From the NCBI GenBank assembly GCA_002708445.1, contig PAOB01000006.1, forward strand, positions 60,539-124,538: a stretch of DNA of 64,000 nucleotides. The letters run 5' to 3'. A program made the translations under genes and the position numbers. Numbering within the stretch: the stretch's first letter is position 1; each line of letters starts with the position of its first letter. The notes beneath the pieces are model-generated. The model did no database searches, was not told the DNA's origin, and worked only from the letters and a program-made list of their open reading frames with translations. Below, one piece after another: positions 8,816 through 17,582 of the stretch. The stretch comes from Candidatus Arcticimaribacter sp. (GTDB lineage: Bacteria > Bacteroidota > Bacteroidia > Flavobacteriales > Flavobacteriaceae).

Positions 8816-9571
8816 TTAGATTTCTGTCCAGATATCCCAGGATTTTTCAGCCTGTTGTTCAAGCATATGTAAACCATTTTGGATTGTACATCCAATTTCG
8901 ATACCTTTTCTCAAAAACAGTGTTTTTTTCGGGTTGTAAATTAAATCAAATAAAAAATGATCTTTTGTTAGCAGGTCATATGGAATGTTTGGAGCTTTGT
9001 CTAAATCAGGATGCGTTCCAATCGGAGTACAGTTTATGATTAGCAGATAGGAGGTCATGATGTTAACGTCAATTTGATCGTAACTTATTTGATCTTTTAG
9101 GGGTTTTCTGGATACGAACAGAGGTTCAACATTCATTTTCTTAAGTACGTATTCAATTGCCTTTGAGGCCCCTCCTGTACCCAGTATTAAGGCTTTTTTA
9201 CTGTGGTTATTCCATTTTTTTAGTAATGCAGTCTCAAATCCATGGGCGTCTGTGTTGTGGCCTTCAGTAGTTCCGTTGTCTAAGAACCGAATTGTATTTA
9301 CTGCCCCAATAATTTCGGCATCTTCTGAGATCCTATCCAAATAATTTATGATTGATTCTTTGTAAGGAATTGTTACGTTCAGACCTTTAATATTTTCTTT
9401 CTCTAGAACTGCTTCAATTTTTTCAATGGATTCCAAATCAAAATTTTCATAGGAACAGTTTTCAATTTTTTCTTTCTGAAATTTTTCAGCAAAATAGGAG
9501 CGAGAAAAAGAATATTCAATGTTTTTCCCGACCAGTCCATAACGGTTAATTTTTCGTACTTTTTTTCCCAT
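8816..9571 (-). CDS. aroE: shikimate dehydrogenase
   Basis: Reduces 3-dehydroshikimate to shikimate with NADPH in aromatic amino-acid biosynthesis. The 251-residue protein has the substrate loop YSFSRSYFAEKF (about 20-31), GLNVTIPYKESI with the catalytic Lys (about 63-74), NTDAHGFETAL (about 102-112) and the nucleotide-binding LILGTGGASKAIEY (about 124-137). The C-terminal NGLHMLEQQAEKSWDIW is typical. It is slightly shorter than E. coli AroE, as usual in Bacteroidota. The start overlaps the preceding DUF368 gene by 26 bases; the first nine residues are basic and no closer alternative start is seen. Confidence 0.93.
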   Translation of the reverse strand: MGKKVRKINRYGLVGKNIEYSFSRSYFAEKFQKEKIENCSYENFDLESIEKIEAVLEKENIKGLNVTIPYKESIINYLDRISEDAEIIGAVNTIRFLDNGTTEGHNTDAHGFETALLKKWNNHSKKALILGTGGASKAIEYVLKKMNVEPLFVSRKPLKDQISYDQIDVNIMTSYLLIINCTPIGTHPDLDKAPNIPYDLLTKDHFLFDLIYNPKKTLFLRKGIEIGCTIQNGLHMLEQQAEKSWDIWTEI

Positions 9572-10535
9572 AAATTTCTAGTAATGTAACAATTCCAAAA
9601 CCCAAAAATATGAAAAGGATTACATAGATGTTTTCTGATTGATCAAACTTGGGCCAAAACAGTTCATGCCGATCGGGGTTCAAGTCATAATTATTCTTTT
9701 TAACAACTCTTTTCCAAGGCCATGATGCACTTAATGACCCCAAAATAAAACCCACCAGAGTTGCAATAATTTTTTCTTTGTGGTTCAACAATAACCACCT
9801 CAATACTTTTGATAAAACAAGAAGTCCTGTAAGCGACCCCAGAGCAAATATAAGAATTACTCCCAAAAGCTCCATGCGATTGGGGTTATCAGTAAAGTTA
9901 AAGTTTAAGGAAGCTAAATCAACTAATGTGAAATAAAGTGCGTTAACAGAATCAACCAAAAGCAGGGTGTAATTTCCTAATATCAAAATCAAGAAGGACC
10001 CTGACAATCCAGGTAAGATCATTCCAGAAATACTGATCATTCCACAGAAGAAAACAAAAAACAGATTATCATTTTCTTGACCTGGACTCAAAAAGGAAAC
10101 CAGCAATCCGGCGATTATTCCCAAAAGGGTTAGAATATATTCCTGGTAAGTGTACCGTTTTGATTGCATCCAAATTAAGAAAACCGAAGCAAGAATAAAC
10201 CCAAAAAACATTCCCCATACATATTTGGGGTAGTGTTGAATCAATTGATCTAAAATAAGGGAGGCACTGAAAAAGCTAATGATTACCCCCAAAAAAAGTA
10301 AGCTTAAAAAGGATCCGTTTACATGTTGATAAAAAGCTCTAAATTCGCGTTTTAGCAGAAGGGAAAATGCTGTTTTATTGAATTTTGAAAAAGAAAAAAT
10401 AAGTTCTTCATAAAATCCTGCAGCAAGAGCAACAATCCCTCCCGATACTCCTGGAATTTTGTTTGCAACCCCCATTCCAATTCCCTTACAAATCAATAGA
10501 ATTTTTTGAAAAAAGGTTCTTTTTTTAGACAGCAT
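9546..10535 (-). CDS. DUF368 membrane protein, second tandem copy
   Basis: A 329-residue protein with about eight or nine membrane helices. The family signature is near the N-terminus (ANKIPGVSGGIVALAAGFYE), and a second related motif, ILPGLSGSFLILILGNY, lies mid-protein, as expected for an inverted-repeat transporter. DUF368 proteins have been reported as undecaprenyl-phosphate translocases (PopT), so a role in recycling the C55 lipid carrier at the inner membrane is likely but inferred. It overlaps the upstream paralogue by 11 bases and aroE by 26. The signature loop differs slightly from the first copy (KIPGVSGGIVAL against VIPGVSGGTIAL). Confidence 0.88.
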   Translation of the reverse strand: MLSKKRTFFQKILLICKGIGMGVANKIPGVSGGIVALAAGFYEELIFSFSKFNKTAFSLLLKREFRAFYQHVNGSFLSLLFLGVIISFFSASLILDQLIQHYPKYVWGMFFGFILASVFLIWMQSKRYTYQEYILTLLGIIAGLLVSFLSPGQENDNLFFVFFCGMISISGMILPGLSGSFLILILGNYTLLLVDSVNALYFTLVDLASLNFNFTDNPNRMELLGVILIFALGSLTGLLVLSKVLRWLLLNHKEKIIATLVGFILGSLSASWPWKRVVKKNNYDLNPDRHELFWPKFDQSENIYVILFIFLGFGIVTLLEIYGKKSTKN

Positions 10536-11493
10536 TTTTCTTATTCGAATTTCGTTCTAGGAAATATAAAAAAAGAAAACCGGAAATCATCAATACCAAA
10601 GCTGAAAGAAGTTGGGGCTCTCCATCAAAATTCCAAGGGGCGATGTATTCTGTTTTGAGTACAATTGTCTTGTTTTCAGCAACAACTTCAAAAGATACTG
10701 GCTTTTGCCAAGGCCATATCTTGGGGAGGGCACCCATCATAAATCCTATCAAAACCATTAGTGTAGCAGGTTTTTGATTGTGAAATAGCCATTTGAGTAT
10801 TTTTGAAAACAGTTTAAGACCAATTACAATTCCGAGACCGATTACCAAAAGACGAGAATACACGAGCGTAAAATTTTCCCATTCAAAATTTAACAAAACA
10901 GGAATACTGTTTTTTGAGGTGTGTATCACAACTTCATAAGCTCCCAAAAGGATGTAGATAAATGAACCAGAAATACCAGGAAGTATCATTGCAATAATTG
11001 CAATCATTGAACAAAAGAAGAGATACCCTAAACTGATTTCTCCACCATTTGGGGTTATTTGAGTAATGCCAAAGGCTACGATAAACCCTAGGATTAGAAA
11101 AAGGATCGATTTAAAATCTTTGTGTTTGGTGTCCTTGAGAAGTACAAGAATACTGCAGCTGATTAATCCAAAGAAAAAGGACCACAATGGTATTGGATAT
11201 TCTTGGATAAGGAAATGTACGATTCCCGAAAAAAGTACGATGCTGACTCCAATTCCGAGTATTAAGGGAAAAAGAAAGTTACCATTAATATTTTTCCAAA
11301 AAGAGGTGAATCCTTCTTTTTTGAGTATCAAAAGTGACTGAATTCCGATCCGATCCACTGTTGTGATAAATTCTTCATAAATACCTGTAATCAAAGCTAT
11401 TGTTCCTCCAGAAACTCCCGGAATAACATCTGCTATTCCCATGGCCAGTCCTTTGAAAAAGAGGCTTAATTTTGTGTTTGAGTTTCTTTTCAA
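10525..11493 (-). CDS. DUF368 membrane protein, first tandem copy
   Basis: A 322-residue polytopic membrane protein paralogous to the gene just downstream. The N-terminal signature ADVIPGVSGGTIALITGIYE and the internal ILPGISGSFIYILLGAY define DUF368, a family with reported undecaprenyl-phosphate translocase members. The paralogues also share the segment KILKWLFHN/KVLRWLLLN followed by GFMMGALPKIWPW/GFILGSLSASWPW, which shows a tandem duplication. The last residues (RNSNKKNAV) overlap the next start. It follows the TPR gene by 25 bases on the same strand. Confidence 0.88.
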   Translation of the reverse strand: MKRNSNTKLSLFFKGLAMGIADVIPGVSGGTIALITGIYEEFITTVDRIGIQSLLILKKEGFTSFWKNINGNFLFPLILGIGVSIVLFSGIVHFLIQEYPIPLWSFFFGLISCSILVLLKDTKHKDFKSILFLILGFIVAFGITQITPNGGEISLGYLFFCSMIAIIAMILPGISGSFIYILLGAYEVVIHTSKNSIPVLLNFEWENFTLVYSRLLVIGLGIVIGLKLFSKILKWLFHNQKPATLMVLIGFMMGALPKIWPWQKPVSFEVVAENKTIVLKTEYIAPWNFDGEPQLLSALVLMISGFLFLYFLERNSNKKNAV

Positions 11494-11518
11494 AAAAATG
11501 ATTTTTATTAATTTAAAA

Positions 11519-12886
11519 TCAGTAGTTGTTGAATATTCTTCTAAAGTCTGGGAAAAACTCTAAAAATGATTCTGAAGGTTCTTTCTTCTTTTTAAAGAGA
11601 TCTTGAATAAAAAAGTCAGCTTCATTCAAACGACTCAGTTTTTGATAACTGGCAGCGATCCGAAAATCTAATTCTTCCGCATTGGGATAAAATTCTTTCG
11701 CTTGATGACCAATGGTAATCAATTTTTCCCACTCGTTTAAAAAGATGAGCGTGTTCATCCACTCAATCCAAATTTCGAGTTCATAATTTCCCAGTTCGAT
11801 GGTGTTTTGATATGCGATTTCGGCTTCTATGTATTTTCCAAGAGTTTGAAGTAAAAGGGCGTTTCTTTTGTTGTATCCTACACTGTTTTCGTTTATCAAG
11901 AGTGCTTTATCGGTGTAGTACAAGGCTTTTTTTACATCCTCTTTGTGAATGTAAAAATCGATTAATGCGATCCAGCTTTTTTCGCTTGAGGGATCTTCTT
12001 GTACCGATTTTTTGTAGTATTGAATTGCCAACATATCGTTTCCAAGGCTTTGATGACATTTTCCAATCCTCAAATAGGCATATGCACTGGGGTCGTCAAT
12101 TTGAATTGAGATTTGATAATTTTCAATGGCTTCATTTGTTCTCCCCATTTTTTCTAGAACTTTTCCTTTTTCTATGTAGGCTCCTGTAAATCGATCTTCA
12201 GAAATGATTGCAAAATCAAAGGCACTCAAAGCATCTGCATCACGATCTAAGTTGAGATACTGTTTTCCGATTTCATGCCAAGCAATTTCGTTGTATGGAT
12301 TTTTTTCTAAAATTGAATTGATTACCTCAATTGCCTGTTCGTATTCTCTGAGAAATTCGAAACAAAATAAAAGATTGTAGAGTACTTGGTAATCTTCAGG
12401 GTCTTGCTCTATGCAAAGTTTGAAGTATTCTGTTGCCTCACTGTACTTTTCTAGAACCATGTACTCCATACCCAAAAGACACCATATCTCGATCAATTCT
12501 TCTGAATGTTTTAGTGACTCCAGTAACAAGTCGATTGCAGCCTGGTGGTTTTTATTTTTAGAAAAAATCGTTGCTCTTTGCACAAAAATTTCTTGATTGT
12601 TAGGGTCAATTTCTTCAATTGATTCAAGAAGATGTTTGGCATCTTCGTATGCTCCATCAAAAATCAAAAGTTCGGATTTTAAAAGCAGCAGTTCGCTGTG
12701 GATGGGATGTTGTTTTATTGCTAATTGTATTGCTTTTTTAGCTAAATTAATTTCGCCTGTATCAATGTAATATTGAACAATACATTCAAAATCTTCAGCA
12801 TCAAAGAAGTAAATTTCATTGGTTTTAAGCATTTGCTCAAACCGTGGTATCGGTGAATCTGAATTATTCGAAAAAGGATCCTGCAT
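11519..12886 (-). CDS. tetratricopeptide repeat protein
   Basis: A 455-residue soluble protein with at least ten TPR units spanning most of its length, visible as recurring 'A...Y..A...D/N P' patterns (for example AIEVINSILEKNPYNEIAW and AIQYYKKSVQEDPSSEKSW). No signal peptide or membrane helix is present, so it is probably a cytoplasmic scaffold. The first 25 residues are Ser/Asn-rich. It stands 80 bases after the aminotransferase gene and 25 before the DUF368 pair on the same strand. The binding partner cannot be told from sequence. Confidence 0.85.
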   Translation of the reverse strand: MQDPFSNNSDSPIPRFEQMLKTNEIYFFDAEDFECIVQYYIDTGEINLAKKAIQLAIKQHPIHSELLLLKSELLIFDGAYEDAKHLLESIEEIDPNNQEIFVQRATIFSKNKNHQAAIDLLLESLKHSEELIEIWCLLGMEYMVLEKYSEATEYFKLCIEQDPEDYQVLYNLLFCFEFLREYEQAIEVINSILEKNPYNEIAWHEIGKQYLNLDRDADALSAFDFAIISEDRFTGAYIEKGKVLEKMGRTNEAIENYQISIQIDDPSAYAYLRIGKCHQSLGNDMLAIQYYKKSVQEDPSSEKSWIALIDFYIHKEDVKKALYYTDKALLINENSVGYNKRNALLLQTLGKYIEAEIAYQNTIELGNYELEIWIEWMNTLIFLNEWEKLITIGHQAKEFYPNAEELDFRIAASYQKLSRLNEADFFIQDLFKKKKEPSESFLEFFPDFRRIFNNY

Positions 12887-12966
12887 AAAAAAATGTTGCT
12901 TCTAATAAAGTTAAATAGAAGTCTTTTGTTTTCTGGGGTTGTTCTGGATTGTTTTTAACAAAGTAA

Positions 12967-14166
12967 TTAACAGTTTTCCTCTTGGATTTCATCAAATATT
13001 TCATTGAGTAGGGTACATCCTTTTTTAATTTCTGTTCTTGAAATGTTTAAGGGTGGTGAGATCCGAATGGCCTTTTTTTCCCACAGTAACCAAAATAGAA
13101 GTAAGCCTTTTTCCATGGATTTTAGTACCACCTTATTGGCTATTTCTTCGGTTTCAAAGAGCGGGGCTAACATCAGTCCTTTTCCATTTATTTGCTTTAC
13201 TAAAGGGTGTTTTAACTGTTTTCTAAACAGTTTTTCTTTTTCCGGGATGGTTTCAATTATTTTTTCTTTTTTTAGGACAATTAAAGTTTCAAGTGCGGCA
13301 GCTGAAATAAGAGGATTGCCACCAAAAGTAGTAATATGACCCAGTTTAGGTTTTTCACTTAATAAACTCATGAATTGAGCAGAACTGCTAAATGCTCCAA
13401 TGGGCAGTCCTCCTCCCATTCCTTTTCCCATTACTAAAATATCTGGAATAACTCCGTAGTGTTCAAATCCAAACAGTTTTCCTGTTCTACCGAATCCAGG
13501 CTGAATTTCGTCTAATATCAGAAGAGCTCCAACAGAGTCACATCGTTTTTTTATTTTTTTTAAATAGTGGTTTTTTGGGGTTACAAAACCAGCACCTCCT
13601 TGGATGGTTTCTAGAACTACGGCTGCAGTTTTAGGGGTTATTTTCTCAAGATCTTTTAGATCATTAAATTGTATGAATTGTACTCCTGGCAACAAGGGGC
13701 GATATGCTTTTTTTTGCTGTTCTGATCCAAGTAGGCTTAAAGCTCCGTGTGTGCTTCCGTGATAGGCATTGTGTGCTGCAATTAATTCAGCTCTTCCGGT
13801 TACTCTTTTAGCCAATTTTATTGCTCCTTCTATGGCTTCAGTCCCAGAGTTTACCAGATAAGTTACCCCTAGTTTTTTTGGTAGTACTTCCGCCAATTCT
13901 TTTGCCAGTTTCACACTAGGTTCTTGGGCAAATTCTCCATAGACCATAACATGTAAATAGCGGTCAGCTTGTTTTTTTATGGCAGATACAATTTTGGGGT
14001 GACAATGTCCTAGTGTACAAGCCGAAACCCCAGCGATAAAATCCAAATAGGATTTTCCATCGCTATCATAAACATAACTTCCTTTGGCGGAATCAATAGT
14101 AATTCCAAGAGGATAGGGGGTAGTTTTTGCCTGGTATTTTAAAAAATCCTCTTTTAAACTTTTCAT
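12967..14166 (-). CDS. class-III aminotransferase (acetylornithine/ornithine type)
   Basis: A PLP-dependent fold-type I aminotransferase of 399 residues. Motifs: YLVNSGTEAIEGAIKLAKR (about 104-122), the PLP-contacting ILDEIQPGFGRTGKLF (about 217-232), and the Schiff-base lysine in ILVMGKGMGGGLPIGA (about 243-258), followed by the FGGNPLISAAAL loop. The closest functional families are acetylornithine, ornithine and related omega-amino transaminases. No arginine-biosynthesis gene is adjacent, so the substrate is open. The ATG (14164-14166) overlaps a TGA in the OstA frame as ATGA, evidence that the upstream gene originally ran to this point. Confidence 0.88.
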   Translation of the reverse strand: MKSLKEDFLKYQAKTTPYPLGITIDSAKGSYVYDSDGKSYLDFIAGVSACTLGHCHPKIVSAIKKQADRYLHVMVYGEFAQEPSVKLAKELAEVLPKKLGVTYLVNSGTEAIEGAIKLAKRVTGRAELIAAHNAYHGSTHGALSLLGSEQQKKAYRPLLPGVQFIQFNDLKDLEKITPKTAAVVLETIQGGAGFVTPKNHYLKKIKKRCDSVGALLILDEIQPGFGRTGKLFGFEHYGVIPDILVMGKGMGGGLPIGAFSSSAQFMSLLSEKPKLGHITTFGGNPLISAAALETLIVLKKEKIIETIPEKEKLFRKQLKHPLVKQINGKGLMLAPLFETEEIANKVVLKSMEKGLLLFWLLWEKKAIRISPPLNISRTEIKKGCTLLNEIFDEIQEENC

Positions 14167-14252
14167 TCCTTAACATTAGGATTAACAGTAAGCATCAATT
14201 TTTTTACATCATTAACTTTGAATAAGTCTTCAAAGGTTTCTGGTTTTTCATT
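14163..14252 (-). pseudogene. in-frame tail of the OstA-like gene beyond its TAA stop
   Basis: After the TAA at 14253-14255 the OstA frame stays open for 29 codons, reading NEKPETFEDLFKVNDV and ending VNPNVKE, then stops at a TGA (14163-14165) that overlaps the aminotransferase ATG as ATGA. The composition is protein-like and no start codon opens this stretch. It is best read as the original C-terminal tail of the OstA protein, cut off by a nonsense change, or made by readthrough. Confidence 0.65.
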
Positions 14253-15785
14253 TTATCTCCATAAAAATCCTTTCAATTTTCTTAGATTTTTATCGATTTG
14301 CTCCTCAGGAAATACCTCACCATCTGGTTTTACATAAAAGGAGATTTCATTGATTTCATTGTTTAAGAATACGATGTCCAATGCACTACAAATGGTTTTG
14401 TTAATTCCAATAAGCTCACCTGCTTCGGAGTACAAATAATAAATTACCATGGTATTTTTTATGACATCTAAATTTTTTAGGGCTCCTTCTTCAAAATCTC
14501 CATAAAGTTCACTTCCAACTATTTGGTTGTAACTATCATTACTCAGGGTGTCTTTTTCAATGATGAAAGCATTTCCAAAAATATGGAGGGAATCTAATTT
14601 TTTTTCGCCAGTCTCTGTTAACAAATGAATTACCTCTCCACTCATTTGACTAGCTCCAAACCACAGGACAGGATTTCTTATGTTTTTTTCATCATCGCTG
14701 AGAATTTGATCTTGTTTTTTGGTTAGAGGTCTTTTGTGTAATTCTATTTTTCCAATCTGATCGTCCAAATACAAAGAGTCTGATTTACCTCGAATGTCAG
14801 ATTTTAAAATTTTAACTCCATAATACCCTCTCAACACTCGGTGCTCTGGAGGTCCAGTTCCAATTAATGTATCTGCTTTGATGAAGAGGGAGTCGTTTTC
14901 TAAAATGTTTATGGCGTATGCTTTTCTTGTGATTATTGCAGAATCTTTTGCTTTAAAAATTTCAGCATAATTTCCTCGAATAATAGAGTTGTTAATGGTA
15001 TCGGTAATCGACACATCATAATTTGCCGAAGCATATTCTCTGTCATTTTCAAAATACAGGCTGTCTCCTTCAATTATTTTTTGGTTGTAATTTATCAATG
15101 CGTTTTGTTTGAAATTTCCTCGCTGTGCATCTAGGTTGTAAAATCCCCGTTCGCAATAAATGTCGTAATCAGCTCCTATGATTTTTGTTGGTCCGTACAA
15201 AAATGCTTTGTTTGTTTCAGTAAAATAATCCAATTGAGTTGAGGTTACATAATACTCCGGATTGTTGATTCGTACATTAGAAATGAATTCATATTTTTTT
15301 TCATTCATAAAGTACTTTCCTCGATTACTTTTCAAAATACTGGCACTGTCTATTATTGTACCTGGTGTTTCGTAATAGGCTATGTTTTTATTTCGATCAA
15401 GGTAGATGGTGTCTGTTTCAAGGGTCATATCAGGCTGTTTGAGGAAAACATTCCCCCATGCTTTCGCTTTTCCATTTGTGCCATCATATTCTAGATACTC
15501 GCTGGTCATACGTAAGGTGTCTCCTTGAGTAAAAACAACTTTACCTTCAGCTTCAAAGAAGTTCTTTTTGGAATAAAAAAAGGATTTATCCGAAACAACC
15601 AACGCTCCTTTATGAAAAAGATGTACCCTTGTGTCTCCTTTTTTTAGTAAAATGTTCGCCTCAGGATACAAGACTTCATCTTTTTCGAAAGATCCTGCTT
15701 GTCGAATTTCTACAATTTTAGGTTCTTGAGCTTTTATGTATTGATTCAAACAACCCAGTAAAAATAAAAAAACAAGTTTTTTCAT
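14253..15785 (-). CDS. OstA-like protein (LptA/LptD N-terminal-type fold)
   Basis: An exported 510-residue protein with a signal peptide (about 1-19, ending IKAQ). It then has several OstA/LptA-like beta-jellyroll segments with recurring 'KG.V.F..GD.L....LEYD' patterns, for example EGKVVFTQGDTLRMTSEYLEYD and YALEIFKAKDSAII-like repeats. Family knowledge points to periplasmic handling or transport of lipopolysaccharide-like lipids, but Bacteroidota members are not well studied. It sits between purA (29 bases upstream) and an aminotransferase. The listed stop appears premature: a 29-codon continuation in the same frame ends in a coupled stop/start with the next gene. Whether the shortened protein is functional cannot be told. 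Confidence 0.85.
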   Translation of the reverse strand: MKKLVFLFLLGCLNQYIKAQEPKIVEIRQAGSFEKDEVLYPEANILLKKGDTRVHLFHKGALVVSDKSFFYSKKNFFEAEGKVVFTQGDTLRMTSEYLEYDGTNGKAKAWGNVFLKQPDMTLETDTIYLDRNKNIAYYETPGTIIDSASILKSNRGKYFMNEKKYEFISNVRINNPEYYVTSTQLDYFTETNKAFLYGPTKIIGADYDIYCERGFYNLDAQRGNFKQNALINYNQKIIEGDSLYFENDREYASANYDVSITDTINNSIIRGNYAEIFKAKDSAIITRKAYAINILENDSLFIKADTLIGTGPPEHRVLRGYYGVKILKSDIRGKSDSLYLDDQIGKIELHKRPLTKKQDQILSDDEKNIRNPVLWFGASQMSGEVIHLLTETGEKKLDSLHIFGNAFIIEKDTLSNDSYNQIVGSELYGDFEEGALKNLDVIKNTMVIYYLYSEAGELIGINKTICSALDIVFLNNEINEISFYVKPDGEVFPEEQIDKNLRKLKGFLWR

Positions 15786-15814
15786 AAAATTAAGTTGTTG
15801 TATTTAATTATGGT

Positions 15815-17086
15815 CTAACGGAAAATCGTTTGTTTACGATCGGGTCCTACAGAAACTATTTTAATGGGTATTTCTAATTCTTTTTCAAGATAAGCGATGT
15901 AGTTGTTGAATTCTTCTGGGAACTGATCTTCAGAAGTTAATTTAGTAAGATCTTCTTCCCACCCAGGAAGTTCTGTGTACTCTGGGGTTACATGTTCTGG
16001 TTCTATGCTAAAAGGCAAGTGTTCTATTGAACCTTCCTTTGTTTTATAAGACGTACATATTTTGATGGTTTTGAATCCAGAAAGCACATCTCCTTTCATC
16101 ATCATCAACTGAGTAACACCATTAATGCGTATTGCATATTTGAGTGCAACCAGATCAATCCAACCACATCTTCTGGCACGTCCAGTAGTGGCTCCAAATT
16201 CCATTCCTATTTTTCCCATTCGTTCCCCATCTACATCAAAGAGTTCAGTTGGAAAGGGACCACTTCCTACTCGGGTAGCATAGGCTTTAAAAATCCCAAA
16301 GACATCTCCAATAGAATTTGGAGCAATCCCCAATCCTGTACATGCTCCTGCAGCTGTAGTAGTGGAAGATGTTACAAATGGATAAGTTCCAAAATCAATA
16401 TCCAAGAGGGATCCCTGTGCGCCTTCTGCCAAAACTTTTTTCCCTTCTTTGATGGCATTGTGAAGTAAGTTTTCACTGTCAACGATAGGTAGTTTTTTTA
16501 ACTCCTCTATGGCGTTGAAAAAGACTTCTTCCAATACGGGGAGGTCAAATTCTATTTTTCCTTCGTAGTATTCAAGCATTTTTAAATGCTTGTTTTTGAG
16601 ATTCTCATATCGTTTTTTCCAATCAGGAAGTAAGATGTCTCCAACACGTATTCCGTTTCGTCCAGTTTTATCCATGTAGGTTGGACCTATGCCCTTGAGG
16701 GTTGATCCAATCTTGGCTTTCCCTTTGGAAGCTTCGGATGCTGCGTCTAACAGACGGTGCGTTGGAAGAATCAAATGTGCCTTTTTAGAGATAAAAAGCT
16801 TTTTTAGAAAGTCAATTTTAAACGGAACTAATTTTTCGATCTCTGATTGGAAAATCACAGGATCGATAACAACTCCATTTCCAATTAAATTAAGTGCTGT
16901 AGGGTGGAAAATCCCTGACGGAATAGTGTGTAATACGTGAGAAAAGCCATCGAATTTCAGGGTATGTCCTGCATTAGGTCCTCCCTGGAAACGAGCAATG
17001 ATATCATAATTTTTGGTAAGGACATCTACAATTTTTCCTTTTCCCTCATCTCCCCACTGGAGACCCAATAATAAGTCAATAGACAT
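15815..17086 (-). CDS. purA: adenylosuccinate synthetase
   Basis: Condenses IMP and aspartate using GTP to give adenylosuccinate in AMP synthesis. The protein has 423 residues, typical length. The GTP-binding loop GLQWGDEGKGKIVD (about 8-21) carries the catalytic Asp, followed by GGPNAGHT (about 35-42), GIGPTYMDKTGRNGIR (IMP site), GAQGSLLDIDFGTYPFVTSS and TTGRARRCGWID. It lies 15 bases downstream of fur and 29 bases upstream of the OstA-like gene on the same strand. The rel-fur-purA-OstA order is one I recognise from flavobacteria. Confidence 0.97.
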   Translation of the reverse strand: MSIDLLLGLQWGDEGKGKIVDVLTKNYDIIARFQGGPNAGHTLKFDGFSHVLHTIPSGIFHPTALNLIGNGVVIDPVIFQSEIEKLVPFKIDFLKKLFISKKAHLILPTHRLLDAASEASKGKAKIGSTLKGIGPTYMDKTGRNGIRVGDILLPDWKKRYENLKNKHLKMLEYYEGKIEFDLPVLEEVFFNAIEELKKLPIVDSENLLHNAIKEGKKVLAEGAQGSLLDIDFGTYPFVTSSTTTAAGACTGLGIAPNSIGDVFGIFKAYATRVGSGPFPTELFDVDGERMGKIGMEFGATTGRARRCGWIDLVALKYAIRINGVTQLMMMKGDVLSGFKTIKICTSYKTKEGSIEHLPFSIEPEHVTPEYTELPGWEEDLTKLTSEDQFPEEFNNYIAYLEKELEIPIKIVSVGPDRKQTIFR

Positions 17087-17101
17087 GTATGCGTATGTTG
17101 T

Positions 17102-17551
17102 TTAAGATTCTTTTTTTGTGCCGTAAAAGTATAAAGAATGATGATGAATGTCAATATTAAATACTTCTTCTATTGTTTTTTTAATACTTTGAATTCTGGG
17201 ATCACAAAATTCTTTTACTTCTCCAGTATCGGTAAGTATTATGTGGTCGTGTTGTTTGTCAAAAAAAGACTTTTCATACTGAGCCTGATTGTTTCCAAAT
17301 TGGTGTTTTCTTACCAATCCAGATTCAAGTAATAATTCAATTGTATTGTACAGAGTAGCTCTACTAACACGATAATTTTTATTTTTCATCATGATGTAAA
17401 GCGACTCAATATCAAAATGATCTTTGCTCTCATATATTTCGTGGAGGATAGCAAAACGTTCAGGAGTTTTACGGTGTTTATTTTGATCTAAAAATTTAAT
17501 AAACACACTCTTTACAATTTCTTGAGGATTTTGTGTTTCTGTCATATTCAT
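17102..17551 (-). CDS. fur: Fur family transcriptional repressor
   Basis: A 149-residue ferric-uptake-regulator-family protein. The winged-helix domain (about 15-90) contains [16 protein letters not shown] and the recognition helix region [20 protein letters not shown]. The dimerisation domain has the metal-site [18 protein letters not shown] and a C-terminal HHH cluster. Only one cysteine of the usual structural CxxC pair is present (EFCDP) and no C-terminal Cys pair follows, so a Cys4 zinc site is absent. Fur, Zur and PerR cannot be separated by sequence alone; Fur is the most probable. It lies between rel and purA with short gaps. Confidence 0.85.
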   Translation of the reverse strand: MNMTETQNPQEIVKSVFIKFLDQNKHRKTPERFAILHEIYESKDHFDIESLYIMMKNKNYRVSRATLYNTIELLLESGLVRKHQFGNNQAQYEKSFFDKQHDHIILTDTGEVKEFCDPRIQSIKKTIEEVFNIDIHHHSLYFYGTKKES

Positions 17552-17582
17552 GATTTAATACACAAATGTACCGTTTCTTTGA

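Noticed and set aside
14204..14251. A 15-codon ORF (MKNQKPLKTYSKLMM) between the OstA-like gene and the aminotransferase
   Set aside because: It is out of frame with the more convincing OstA tail, and is too short to support.
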